Assembly (NCBI GenBank): GCA_001603145.1
Contig: LVBI01000020.1
Location: 1 to 32,169, forward strand
Origin: Spirochaetales bacterium Spiro_07
GTDB lineage: Bacteria > Spirochaetota > Spirochaetia > Treponematales > Treponemataceae
Reading direction: 5' to 3'
Length of the DNA: 32,169 bases
Shown here: positions 7,539 through 15,275 of the stretch, one piece after another
Numbering within the stretch: position 1 is the first letter of the stretch
Layout: every line of letters begins with the position of its first letter
Translations under genes and position numbers: made by a program
Notes under the pieces: generated by a model
Seen by the model: the letters and a program-made list of their open reading frames with translations, nothing else
Told to the model about the DNA's origin: nothing
The model's database searches: none

Positions 7539-8633
7539 CTATTTTTTCTTGAGCAAAGCTGCAAACGGATTGTATGTCTCTCCTGAATCATCTTGATTTT
7601 TCAGATATTCTTCGGAATCATCGTCTTGCTTGACAGACGAAGCCGGTGCAAGCGCGATGCGGTGATTCTCTGCATCAACAGAGACAATCTGCGCATCAAA
7701 GGTGTTGCCTACTCTGAAAAGCTTACGCAAATTGGTGTTCGCCTTTGCTTTTTCGATAGTCGAAATGTGCACAAGCCCGTCAATGCCGTCTTCAAGATTA
7801 ACGAAAATGCCGAAGTCCGCGATTCTTGCGATGCTGCCGCTGACCTTCTGCTCAGGCTTATACCTTTCAGCGACTGAATCCCATGGGTCTGCAAGCAGCG
7901 CTTTCATGCTGAGCGTTACTTTTTCATGCTCCCAGTCAGTCTTGATTATAGAAGCTGTAATTTCTTCGCCAACCGTAAGCACATCAGCCGGATTGTTTAC
8001 ACGGCTTCTTGAAATTTCTGAAACAGGCAGCAAAGCCTGAAAGCCCTGCACATCAACAAAAGCGCCGAAAGGCTGAAGCGAAAGCACAGTGCCGCGCACA
8101 GTCATGCCAACCGTCAGCTTTGACTTAAGCGCATCAAGCTTTGAAAGCCTTTCAGCTTCAAGAACGGCGCGGTTTGACACAAGCACGTTCTTGCCATCGT
8201 TTTTGTATTCTGTAATCTTGAAAGTCAGAACTCTGCCTTCAAAAGTTTCATTCTCTTCTTTGCGCTTTCCGCCCATCTGCGAAAACGGGCAAAATGCGCG
8301 GATGTTTCCGATTTTTACTTCGTAGCCGCCTTTGATTTCTTTTTCGACTTTTCCCTCAACAGGAATGCCGTTCTTATAGGCGTTTTCAATCATCGTCTTG
8401 TCGGCATTGTTTGAAGCGATTTTTGTGGTAAAACGCATTTCGCCGTTCTTGTCATCAAGAAAATAAGCTTTGATTATGTCGCCTTCTTTTACGGAAAGGT
8501 TTCCGTCCTCGTCTTTCAGCTCGGCAGCGTTTAAGACGCCCTCGCTTTTTGAGTTCAAATCAAGAAAAATCGTATCATCTGAGATTTGTACGATTGCGGC
8601 CTTTATTTCATCACCCGGCATTAATTTATTCAT
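7539..8633 (-). CDS. S1-domain RNA-binding protein (ribosomal protein S1-like)
   Basis: This protein has 364 residues with four consecutive S1/OB-fold repeats at about 6-72, 90-158, 175-244 and 262-331. The third and fourth are the most typical (RGTVLSLQPFGAFVDV, LLPVSEIS; SGSIARIADFGIFVNL, GLVHIS). Full ribosomal protein S1 usually has six repeats, so this is a short S1-like protein that probably binds mRNA or the 30S subunit. The ATG at 8633 is chosen over the one at 8657 because GGAGG lies 6 bases before it and the upstream eight codons overlap that site. A promoter is visible at 8698-8726 and a long 3' hairpin follows the stop. Confidence 0.88.
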   Translation of the reverse strand: MNKLMPGDEIKAAIVQISDDTIFLDLNSKSEGVLNAAELKDEDGNLSVKEGDIIKAYFLDDKNGEMRFTTKIASNNADKTMIENAYKNGIPVEGKVEKEIKGGYEVKIGNIRAFCPFSQMGGKRKEENETFEGRVLTFKITEYKNDGKNVLVSNRAVLEAERLSKLDALKSKLTVGMTVRGTVLSLQPFGAFVDVQGFQALLPVSEISRSRVNNPADVLTVGEEITASIIKTDWEHEKVTLSMKALLADPWDSVAERYKPEQKVSGSIARIADFGIFVNLEDGIDGLVHISTIEKAKANTNLRKLFRVGNTFDAQIVSVDAENHRIALAPASSVKQDDDSEEYLKNQDDSGETYNPFAALLKKK

Positions 8634-8697
8634 AATTGTCCTCCACAACTTTAGCAAAACTGTTTTTAACTGACTTTTCAGCTGTTTGTTGTGCCTA

Positions 8698-8726
8698 ATA
8701 GTACACTCTTAATCGTTTTTACACAA
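8698..8726 (-). promoter_or_regulatory. Promoter for the S1-protein gene
   Basis: The minus strand reads TTGTGT, 17 bases, TACTAT, which is a good sigma-70 match. It predicts a 5' untranslated region of about 60 bases before the ATG at 8633. Confidence 0.6.
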
Positions 8727-8783
8727 GCAACTAACGGATCGCGGCGGCAGTACAATTCAGCACAGACGGCGCAAACCGGCGTA

Positions 8784-8812
8784 TTGCCTAAAAACAGTCA
8801 GTTCAGTATAAC
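8784..8812 (+). promoter_or_regulatory. Promoter for the SLC13-type permease gene
   Basis: TTGCCT, a 17-base spacer and TATAAC sit 24-52 bases before the ATG at 8836, with AAAGGA between the promoter and the start codon. Confidence 0.6.
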
Positions 8813-8835
8813 GGAACAAAGGACGCATAACATTC

Positions 8836-9993
8836 ATGAGCTCATTCACAAAACGAATTTTCACCATATTCAAGAAAGATGCAGTGCTTACAGCCGCACT
8901 TGCTTGCGGAATAATTTCATGCTTTTTTTGCAAACCTACGCCGAAAGAGATTTTCGCTGCAATTGATTTCAGAGTTCTTTCGCTTTTGTTCTGTCTGATG
9001 ACTGTAATTGCTGCATTCAAAAGCATCAATGTGCTTGATTCGCTTTCGCAGAACCTTTTGCGCAAATGCAAGACAGTCCGTTCGGTTTATTTCATCTTGT
9101 GTATGCTCGTCTTTTTTTGCGCCGCAATCGTCACAAACGATGTTGCGCTGCTTACATTCGTGCCGATTACGCTTATAGTCTGCAATCATGCAGGCATAAA
9201 GCCGCTCAAGCTGATAGTCTTTGAAACGCTTGCGGCAAACCTCGGCTCTTGCATGACGCCGATGGGCAACCCGCAGAACCTTTTCATTTATTCGTTCTAT
9301 AAAATGTCAAATGCCGATTTCTTTTTGACAACGCTGAAAATCGGAATTCCTTCGTTCTTTTTGCTGATTTTCTTTTTGCTTTCAGCTACAAAGAGCGTGA
9401 AAACTGCAAAAATCAACATCGTGCATACGCTAGGGCCGGCCGGTGTTGAAAAAGGCCTTGCTGTTTACGTCTATTCGGCACTGCTAATCATAAACTTGCT
9501 TTCAGTGTTTCATGTGATAAATTATCTGATAAGCTTTGCGGTTACGCTTATGACAATTCTTGTGTTCAACCGCAAGCTTTTGCTCAAAGTTGATTATACG
9601 CTGCTTCTGACGTTCACTGGCTTTTTCATTTTTACGTCGAATGTTTCTTCTGTAGAAGCCGTGCAGACATTTTTTAAGAACATTCTCGGCACAGAGGCTG
9701 GCACTTTCTTTGCCGGGCTTGGCTTGAGCCAGATTATCAGCAACGTGCCGGCCGCGCTTTTGCTTTCAAGCTTTACCGAAAACGCAAAAGCCCTGCTTGC
9801 CGGCGTAAATATCGGCGGTCTCGGCACAATCATCGCTTCGCTTGCGAGCGTAATTTCGTACAAGCTCTATCAGAATTCCAGCATTCAGCCGCAAGAAAAA
9901 GAGCCGTTTCTGCCAATATTCACAATCTATAACGTGATTTTTCTGCTGATTTTGACAGGGCTTTATATTTGCTTGTCACTTCTCAAATCTTGA
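8836..9993 (+). CDS. SLC13/ArsB-NhaD-type anion permease
   Basis: This 385-residue inner-membrane transporter has about ten transmembrane segments. Ion-transporter superfamily features are the TNDVALLTFVP run at 100-110, the re-entrant hairpin motif GSCMTPMGNPQNLF at 137-150 and its second-half counterpart ISNVPAALLLSSF near 305-317, followed by GGLGTIIASLASVISY. These inverted hairpins form the substrate site in SLC13, ArsB and NhaD proteins. The substrate (dicarboxylate, arsenite or other anion) is not decidable. AAGGA stands 12 bases before the ATG, a long spacing. It is divergent from the S1 gene. Confidence 0.85.
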   Translation: MSSFTKRIFTIFKKDAVLTAALACGIISCFFCKPTPKEIFAAIDFRVLSLLFCLMTVIAAFKSINVLDSLSQNLLRKCKTVRSVYFILCMLVFFCAAIVTNDVALLTFVPITLIVCNHAGIKPLKLIVFETLAANLGSCMTPMGNPQNLFIYSFYKMSNADFFLTTLKIGIPSFFLLIFFLLSATKSVKTAKINIVHTLGPAGVEKGLAVYVYSALLIINLLSVFHVINYLISFAVTLMTILVFNRKLLLKVDYTLLLTFTGFFIFTSNVSSVEAVQTFFKNILGTEAGTFFAGLGLSQIISNVPAALLLSSFTENAKALLAGVNIGGLGTIIASLASVISYKLYQNSSIQPQEKEPFLPIFTIYNVIFLLILTGLYICLSLLKS

Positions 9994-10012
9994 GGTTGGC
10001 ATCAGTGACGTT

Positions 10013-10041
10013 TTGACAAAGCTTAAGAGTTTCTGTAAATT
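10013..10041 (+). promoter_or_regulatory. Strong promoter predicting a leaderless mRNA
   Basis: TTGACA, a 17-base spacer and TAAATT are followed by exactly six bases and then the ATG at 10048. Transcription normally starts about seven bases after the -10 box, so the predicted +1 is the A of the ATG. No Shine-Dalgarno sequence is present. Confidence 0.6.
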
Positions 10042-10047
10042 GTGTGC

Positions 10048-10458
10048 ATGAGTTTTTCTATCAAGATTTTGACGCTTTATAAAGACCTGAATTTTTCTAC
10101 AAAGCCGGATGCAGAGACAAGCCAAAACGAGAGGCTTGAAATTTACAAGAACGGCGTTTCAAAGCACAATATGAGCCCGTCGCTTGACGAATATCTTCTG
10201 GAAGGAACTAAATGCGGCTTTGCGCTGCCAAAAGACAGCAAAGAAACGCCTGATTATGCTATAAAAGCCGGCAAATACTTTTTTGTGCAGGGCGACATCA
10301 AGAAAGATAATCTTAAAGAAGCCGCAGAAGCTTTGTGGCTTGAATCAATCTGGCAGGAACAAGCTTTAGACATGGAAACAGTCTATGTCAGATACATCAA
10401 TGAAGACGGCAACAAAGCTTTTCAGATTTTCAGAAAAGTTGCAGAAGAACAAGCCTAG
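10048..10458 (+). CDS. Small cytosolic protein of unknown function
   Basis: This 136-residue protein has no signal peptide or membrane segment. It is acidic overall and has a mixed composition (FSIKILTLYKDLNFSTKPD at the N-terminus; ALWLESIWQEQALDMETVYVRYI in the C-terminal part). I recognise no family. The frame also has a GTG at 10042, two codons upstream, but the ATG at 10048 is preferred because the promoter at 10013-10041 would start the transcript on it. It is convergent with the DUF2259 gene; the hairpin at 10487-10513 lies between the two stops. Confidence 0.75.
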   Translation: MSFSIKILTLYKDLNFSTKPDAETSQNERLEIYKNGVSKHNMSPSLDEYLLEGTKCGFALPKDSKETPDYAIKAGKYFFVQGDIKKDNLKEAAEALWLESIWQEQALDMETVYVRYINEDGNKAFQIFRKVAEEQA

Positions 10459-10481
10459 CAGAACTTCGGCGTTGTTCACAT

Positions 10482-10513
10482 AAAAAATGGAGCTTCAAAA
10501 ACAGAAGCCCCAT
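10482..10513 (-). terminator. Intrinsic terminator of the DUF2259 gene
   Basis: In the minus-strand RNA a 10-bp stem (10487-10496 against 10504-10513) with a 7-base loop and one G-U wobble is followed by a run of six T residues. On the plus strand the same position is an A-C mismatch, so it terminates the minus-strand gene. Confidence 0.85.
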
Positions 10514-10526
10514 TCAACACTAAAAT

Positions 10527-11309
10527 CTAGCTTGGCAGTCTGACAGTTTCAACCATAAACCTGACAGACGGGCCGTAAGATTCTTCAACCTGCTTTTCGA
10601 TTACAAACACAAGCGTCTTGCCGTTTTTGTCTCTGAGCACACGGTTCAGCCTATAGCCGGTAACGCCCTTTCGCTTAAACTGCGGGTTACCCACAAGAAA
10701 GCTGCGCTTCTTGCCGCTTGACGTTTTCTGCTCAACAGCCAGATAAAAGCTTGATTCGGCGTTCTTGCCTTTGCCCTCTACAAGCTCATTGAGCCGCACT
10801 TTATAGAACTCAACTTCTTCAGTCGAAGGATTGTCAAAGTCGCGGAATTCTACTACGTCTTTGTAGATTGGCGAAGATTCAGCTTCTTTTCCGATGCTGT
10901 AAGACGAAAGCAGCCCCACTCCGTTATAGTCGTTCAAATCTATGCTGCCGCAAACCTGATAAAGAACCACAGAATTAGACTCATCAGGGATTTTATATGA
11001 GCTTATGAATGAATCTTTGTCGGTCACAAGATCGTCAAACACAGTCTTGCCGCTCAAGCCAGAAGTTTTGCTTGAAGCCGCAGTCTTAAAAGTGCCATTC
11101 TTCACATATTCGTTTTTGGCAGTGTCTACAGCAAAAAACTCGGCGTAGCCTTTTGCGCTACCATCAGACTGAAGAAGCTCGCCATACTGACCGAACAGAT
11201 ATTGCAGACCGTCGGGCGAAAAGCCCATGTCGTTGAACCGCGCCGTATCTGCCCAAAAACAATAAGAGAAAACCAACAGAAAAAGAACAAACAAGCTTGT
11301 TTTTTTCAT
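10527..11309 (-). CDS. DUF2259 family secreted protein
   Basis: This 260-residue exported protein has a Sec signal peptide (hydrophobic stretch 5-18, cleavage likely after WA at 20). The mature N-terminus contains the DUF2259 signature: DMGFSPDGLQYLFGQYGELL, then GYAEFFAVDTAKNEYVKNG. The remainder is beta-rich, as expected of a periplasmic protein. The function of the family is unknown. GGAGGGG lies 2-8 bases before the ATG. It is monocistronic, with its own terminator at 10482-10513. Confidence 0.85.
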   Translation of the reverse strand: MKKTSLFVLFLLVFSYCFWADTARFNDMGFSPDGLQYLFGQYGELLQSDGSAKGYAEFFAVDTAKNEYVKNGTFKTAASSKTSGLSGKTVFDDLVTDKDSFISSYKIPDESNSVVLYQVCGSIDLNDYNGVGLLSSYSIGKEAESSPIYKDVVEFRDFDNPSTEEVEFYKVRLNELVEGKGKNAESSFYLAVEQKTSSGKKRSFLVGNPQFKRKGVTGYRLNRVLRDKNGKTLVFVIEKQVEESYGPSVRFMVETVRLPS

Positions 11310-11391
11310 AACCCCTCCAATGCCAATGATTCGGTTTAGTTAATAAAGTAAAACATTGACATTTTTATTTTCGGTGTATCAAATAATGCGC

Positions 11392-11420
11392 TTTACAGTT
11401 ATTTCAGTTCACGATATTCT
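11392..11420 (+). promoter_or_regulatory. Promoter predicting a second leaderless mRNA
   Basis: TTTACA, a 17-base spacer and TATTCT are followed by six bases and the ATG at 11427, the same geometry as at 10013-10048. The predicted +1 falls on the A of the ATG and no Shine-Dalgarno sequence is visible. A separate TTGACA at 11356-11361 has no well-placed -10. Confidence 0.55.
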
Positions 11421-11426
11421 TAAAAC

Positions 11427-12254
11427 ATGACACTTTCACTAAGAAACAGAATCATCAGGCTGCTCACTATTTCGTCTTCTTTGATTTTTCTTGCAATAAT
11501 TGCACTTTATACGGTCCAATTCTTCAACGGCACTTTCTTGGATTTTCCGCAAATGACGCGGTATTTCAGCCGTCTGCCTGTCATAAAAGCTTTTGCATAC
11601 ACAAAATGGGCAACAGTTGCTGCGCCGGTGTTTATTATCTGCTATATCGGTGTCTGCTCGTTGCTGCTCATAAAATACTTTGAAAAAACACATGCACCGG
11701 AAATCGTGTATTTCACAACTTTTCTTGCTTATATGCTAGTGGAATCATCAAGGCTTTTCATTCCGGCACTTGAACTGTGGAAAGGCAACTACTTTCTGCT
11801 GATTATAGTCTCAAAGCTTGTGTTTTTCTGCAGATTGACGGGCTTTTCAATCATGCTTTGCGGCGCGGCGCTTTCCGGCACAAAATCTGAAATGCAAGAC
11901 TCAAGCTCAAGATTCGCCATTACGGCACTGGCCGTACTTACGGCTTGCTCAGTTCCGGTAGACACGCTCAAAATTTTTTCAACGTGGGTGATTCCTTCAG
12001 CTTATTACACGCTTTTTCTCGTTATCCGCATCTTGTTTGCAGCAACGACTTCGATAAGCTTCTGGATAACATCTTGGAAGAACGAAGTGCGCGAATACAA
12101 GCAGGTTTCCGCTTTTTTTATGCTGCTTTCGCTAGGACTGATAATGCTGCAAGAAACAGACAATCCGGCATTTTTCATTGCGGGCGCGCTTCTTTTATCA
12201 GCCGGAACTTTCGGCTTCTTGCGCGCGCTGCACAACTATTATCTCTGGAAGTAA
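11427..12254 (+). CDS. Multi-spanning membrane protein of unknown function
   Basis: This 275-residue protein has about eight hydrophobic segments (for example LLTISSSLIFLAIIALYTV, TVAAPVFIICYIGVCSLLLI, NYFLLIIVSKLVFFCRLTGF and SAFFMLLSLGLIMLQE). Loops are short and there is no soluble domain. I recognise no family; the spacing suggests a seven-or-more-helix membrane protein rather than a transporter with known motifs. It is convergent with the HD-GYP-like gene, and the hairpin at 12289-12309 lies between them. Confidence 0.75.
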   Translation: MTLSLRNRIIRLLTISSSLIFLAIIALYTVQFFNGTFLDFPQMTRYFSRLPVIKAFAYTKWATVAAPVFIICYIGVCSLLLIKYFEKTHAPEIVYFTTFLAYMLVESSRLFIPALELWKGNYFLLIIVSKLVFFCRLTGFSIMLCGAALSGTKSEMQDSSSRFAITALAVLTACSVPVDTLKIFSTWVIPSAYYTLFLVIRILFAATTSISFWITSWKNEVREYKQVSAFFMLLSLGLIMLQETDNPAFFIAGALLLSAGTFGFLRALHNYYLWK

Positions 12255-12288
12255 GCGCAAACGCTTTGCCGCGCTAACTTTTCAGCAG

Positions 12289-12309
12289 ATGCCGAAATAA
12301 CTTCGGCAT
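12289..12309. repeat. REP-like hairpin between convergent genes
   Basis: ATGCCGAA and TTCGGCAT form a perfect 8-bp stem with a 5-base loop (ATAAC), followed directly by GAC. Read on the minus strand it starts CGTCATGCCGAA, a form that fits the dispersed GTCAT-edged repeats also seen at 78-101 and 31492-31517. It may also serve as a bidirectional transcript end. A smaller AAGCG/CGCTT hairpin precedes it just after the stop at 12254. Confidence 0.6.
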
Positions 12310-12399
12310 GACGATGAGAAAAGCACCACAACATTCAGCAACGCCCCGCACGACCGACTACAAACATAGCGGACTTTGCAAATAGCATCAAAAGCTCAA

Positions 12400-13671
12400 T
12401 TACAGATTACCGGCAGTTTTCTGCAAATCAAGCACTTCCTGGCGGCTCAATGTGCGCACAATTCTAAGCTCGCTGCCGACAGGCATTGTAACCGGGTCGC
12501 CGTGCTCGTCTTTTTCGCCCAAAATCTGAACGATTGGCAGTTTCGGGTTCAGCGGGTTTACATCAACAACCTGACCGATTTTTCCGTTATGCAAGAACAC
12601 ATAAGCGCCAATCGGATAAAGCGAAACAGCAAACAGAAGCGCTTTGATAACGTTTTCGTCAAACTGAAGGCCGTTGTTCTTCAAAAGCTCGACCATCGCT
12701 TCGTAAGAGCTTTGCTGAACCTTGTGAAGGCGCGGTGCTGTTATAGCTTCAAACGAACATGCTACAGCGATAATCTTTGCATAAAGCGAAATCTTCTCGC
12801 CGGTGAGCTTTCTAGGATAGCCTGTTCCGTTCTGCTTTTCGTGGTGCTCAAGTGCGCCAAGCTGAATGCTCAACGGAAAGTTATAATTCTTGAGAATGTT
12901 GTAAGACAAAATCGGGTGCGTATAAATGCTGTTTCTGTCTGCTAAAGAAAGCGGCTTGTTGACAGCGTAAATCTGCGGCGGTAGCTTCAACATTCCGATT
13001 TCATGCAAGATGCAAGCTACTGCAAGATCAACCTGTTTCTGGAACGGCATACGCAGCTGCAATGCAATCGCAATGGCAAAAACTGTTGAGCGCATCGCGT
13101 GGTTCAAAAGATAAGTTCTGCTGTTCACCTGATTTTCAGGCTGAAGGCGCAAAATGTAGCGACGCTGCTCGTTTATGAAAACACAAAGGTCTTTCATTTC
13201 AGCATAAATTGCATTGTAGTCAAGCTTTTTGTGTGTTGTGAACTTTGTGTAAACGTCTTCGACGTAGTTTGTATATTCTTCATAGACAGTCTGAACAAGC
13301 AGCATGTGGTTCTTATCGATGCTTGTATTTTCTTCTGTCTTAACAGTTTCCATGCGCTGAAGGGCGCGTTCCATTACAGACCCTTCTTTAGATTCTTCAG
13401 ACTGATCGTCTGCTTCTTCTGTCATGAACGTTTCTTCAATAGCTGCATCAACAGACGCATCTGAAGTTGCCGGCTTTGGCAGCTCTGCTGGCGCAGTTTT
13501 TCCAAGCTCGCCTTCCGTAAGGACTTGTCTAAATTCCCAGTTCAAAAGAGACTGCTTAAGCTTGTCATTAAAAGGAGATTGCGGAGTCAATAGCAAAAAG
13601 GTATCGTCGAGAAACAACTCGCTTGAAAAAGTCGATTCCTTTGTTAATTCTGGTACATTAAACGAATTCAT
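12400..13671 (-). CDS. Degenerate HD-GYP domain protein
   Basis: This 423-residue protein has an acidic, low-complexity linker at about 58-100 and a C-terminal HD-GYP domain at about 185-345. Intact features are His191 (LLNHAMRS), His252 (THPILSY), His276-His277-Glu278 and the GYP at 284-286. Key changes are Glu224 in place of the HD aspartate (ILHEIGM), Cys305 where the family has the metal-binding Asp (VACSF against VADVF), and Glu308 for the next Asp. HD-GYP enzymes hydrolyse cyclic di-GMP; this one may bind without cleaving. A terminal 60-residue tail follows the domain. GGGG lies just before the ATG. Confidence 0.85.
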   Translation of the reverse strand: MNSFNVPELTKESTFSSELFLDDTFLLLTPQSPFNDKLKQSLLNWEFRQVLTEGELGKTAPAELPKPATSDASVDAAIEETFMTEEADDQSEESKEGSVMERALQRMETVKTEENTSIDKNHMLLVQTVYEEYTNYVEDVYTKFTTHKKLDYNAIYAEMKDLCVFINEQRRYILRLQPENQVNSRTYLLNHAMRSTVFAIAIALQLRMPFQKQVDLAVACILHEIGMLKLPPQIYAVNKPLSLADRNSIYTHPILSYNILKNYNFPLSIQLGALEHHEKQNGTGYPRKLTGEKISLYAKIIAVACSFEAITAPRLHKVQQSSYEAMVELLKNNGLQFDENVIKALLFAVSLYPIGAYVFLHNGKIGQVVDVNPLNPKLPIVQILGEKDEHGDPVTMPVGSELRIVRTLSRQEVLDLQKTAGNL

Positions 13672-13682
13672 ATATTCCCCTG

Positions 13683-13711
13683 TTGACCTGATTCTTTTGA
13701 CAATTTAAAAT
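13683..13711 (+). promoter_or_regulatory. Promoter for the helical-repeat membrane gene
   Basis: TTGACC, a 17-base spacer and TAAAAT precede AAAGGAG and the ATG at 13735. A second TTGACA at 13698 has 17 bases to AATAAA, so two overlapping promoters are possible. Confidence 0.55.
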
Positions 13712-13734
13712 TAACTCACAATAAAGGAGCCGTC

Positions 13735-14541
13735 ATGAAAATCAAATTCCTCTATATTACCTTTAATATCGTCCTAATTGCAGCTTTACTTTTGCTTTTT
13801 TTTACGCCAAAACTCATATTGGCAGAAGATTTATACGCAGAAGTTGCTGTGACGAACAATATATGCAGCATCGCGCTGCTGATTGTGATAGCAGCTGTCA
13901 ACTGCACATTTTTTATAAACAGAAAACCGCTCAAGTGCCTTGAAGAAGAAAACTGGAAAGGTCTTGCCGCTTATCTTCATAATAAAATATACACCCAAAA
14001 ACGAATTTCTGCACGCTCCGTGCAGCTTTTATGTGATTCTCTGCTGCTAACCGGCAAGGCTGAAGAAATAATCAGCTTGGGTGCTTATGTTAAGGCTGAA
14101 AAACCAAAAGCATATCAGAAAAACCTGTTAAGGTTTGCAAGCTCATACGTTCTGCTCACCAGAACGGCAGAAGCGCGTGCAATCTTAGAAGAAGCAGAGC
14201 CGGCTGTTGCAAAAACAGACTGGTGCAGATGGTATCACGCTTTTACATTCTACCTTGAAAAGAACTTTTCAGCAACAATAACTGAACTTGGCGGTTCAAT
14301 TTCAGAAATGAAAGACCCGCTTGTTGCGGCGCTTGCTGTGTACATAATTCAGCAGCTTTCTGAAATATGCAAAACTGAATATCAAGCTTGCGAACAAGTA
14401 ACGCTCAACAGAAAAAACAAGCTGCTTGTTGATTACAGCCGCAAGCGGTTTCACGAATACGCTGAAGAGCAGAAAAGCCAGCTTTATTGCGCCATAATCT
14501 CAAGCATGATAAAACTGGCAGAAGAGGCGCTTTACAGCTGA
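13735..14541 (+). CDS. Two-TM protein with cytoplasmic helical repeats, unknown function
   Basis: This 268-residue protein has two N-terminal membrane segments (about 5-28 and 42-62). A helix-rich soluble domain follows, with TPR-like features such as RSVQLLCDSLLLTGKAEEIISL and SSYVLLTRTAEARAILEEAEPAV. I recognise no specific family. It has an AAAGGAG ribosome-binding site 5 bases from the ATG. It is divergent from the HD-GYP-like gene and convergent with thrH. Confidence 0.8.
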   Translation: MKIKFLYITFNIVLIAALLLLFFTPKLILAEDLYAEVAVTNNICSIALLIVIAAVNCTFFINRKPLKCLEEENWKGLAAYLHNKIYTQKRISARSVQLLCDSLLLTGKAEEIISLGAYVKAEKPKAYQKNLLRFASSYVLLTRTAEARAILEEAEPAVAKTDWCRWYHAFTFYLEKNFSATITELGGSISEMKDPLVAALAVYIIQQLSEICKTEYQACEQVTLNRKNKLLVDYSRKRFHEYAEEQKSQLYCAIISSMIKLAEEALYS

Positions 14542-14551
14542 TTCGTGCAGA

Positions 14552-14574
14552 GCCGCCCACTTTCGCAAAGCGGC
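14552..14574. terminator. Possible bidirectional terminator hairpin
   Basis: GCCG/CGGC (14552-14555, 14571-14574) and CTTT/AAAG (14560-14563, 14567-14570) make a stacked hairpin with a small bulge between two convergent stops. No U-tract follows, so confidence is low. Confidence 0.35.
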
Positions 14575-14609
14575 GCACCGCCCGGTTCAGCACAAAGCAC
14601 AGCACAAAA

Positions 14610-15218
14610 TTATTCAGCTTCTATTACAGCCTTTATTGCCGCAAGAAAATCTGAATATTCTGTGAAAGTCTTAATCTGCTTGTATTCTTCCTGAATATGC
14701 TTAGGTGGTCTGAATAAGAAGCCAGCCTGAGAATTTTTAATCATCTCAAGGTCGTTGAAAGAATCTCCGGCAGCGATTGTCTTAAAGCCGATAGACTGAA
14801 GAGCTTTAACCGCATGATATTTTCCGTTTGACTGGCGCAAATTGTAGCCTGTAATCATGCCGTCAGCACCAACAGTCAAGTTGTTGCAAAAAATTGTCGG
14901 CATACCGAGCTTTTTCATAAGCGGTGCGGCAAATTCGGTGAAAGTATCAGACAAGATGATAACCTGGCTAATCGAGCGGAGCTCATCAAGAAAAGCTTTT
15001 GCGCCTTCAAGCGGCTCAATCTTTTCGATTGTCTTCTGAATTTCCTTCAAGCCCAAGCCACGCTCTTTAAGAAGGTCAATTCTCCATTTCATCAGTTTAT
15101 CATAATCAGGCTCATCGCGCGTTGTTCTGCGCAGCTCCGGGATTCCAGAAGCTTCTGCAAACGCAATCCAGATTTCCGGCACAAGAACACCTTCCAAATC
15201 AAGACAAGTTACAAACAT
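14610..15218 (-). CDS. thrH: ThrH-type phosphoserine phosphatase / homoserine phosphotransferase
   Basis: This 202-residue HAD-superfamily phosphatase opens with CLDLEGVLVPEIWIAFAE, the distinctive ThrH motif in which the second acidic residue of DxD is Glu9 and Asp7 is the nucleophile. It continues with TTRDEPDYD, LEGA, the motif II run ILSDTFTEF (Ser90), GYNLRQ and motif IV AAGDSFNDLEM (Asp152, Asp156). The Pseudomonas enzyme dephosphorylates phosphoserine and can pass phosphate to homoserine; here it may supply serine. AGGAG lies 5 bases before the ATG. It is the last gene of the PpiD-like, Maf-like and thrH run. Confidence 0.93.
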   Translation of the reverse strand: MFVTCLDLEGVLVPEIWIAFAEASGIPELRRTTRDEPDYDKLMKWRIDLLKERGLGLKEIQKTIEKIEPLEGAKAFLDELRSISQVIILSDTFTEFAAPLMKKLGMPTIFCNNLTVGADGMITGYNLRQSNGKYHAVKALQSIGFKTIAAGDSFNDLEMIKNSQAGFLFRPPKHIQEEYKQIKTFTEYSDFLAAIKAVIEAE

Positions 15219-15275
15219 ACAATCTCCTATAGTTCAATTTAGGCTTGCGGAAAACCGAAGCTTTCAGTCAGCCTT

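Noticed and set aside
8640..8780. G+C-rich patch between the S1 and permease genes as a possible ncRNA
   Set aside because: I could find no stable nested stems beyond the two divergent promoters, and no family-like motif.
9699..9714. A second sigma-54-like motif (TGGCACTTTCTTTGCC, GG-N10-GC)
   Set aside because: It lies inside the permease coding sequence, in codons that fit a normal transmembrane segment, and no gene starts within 330 bases downstream on that strand other than one with its own sigma-70 promoter.
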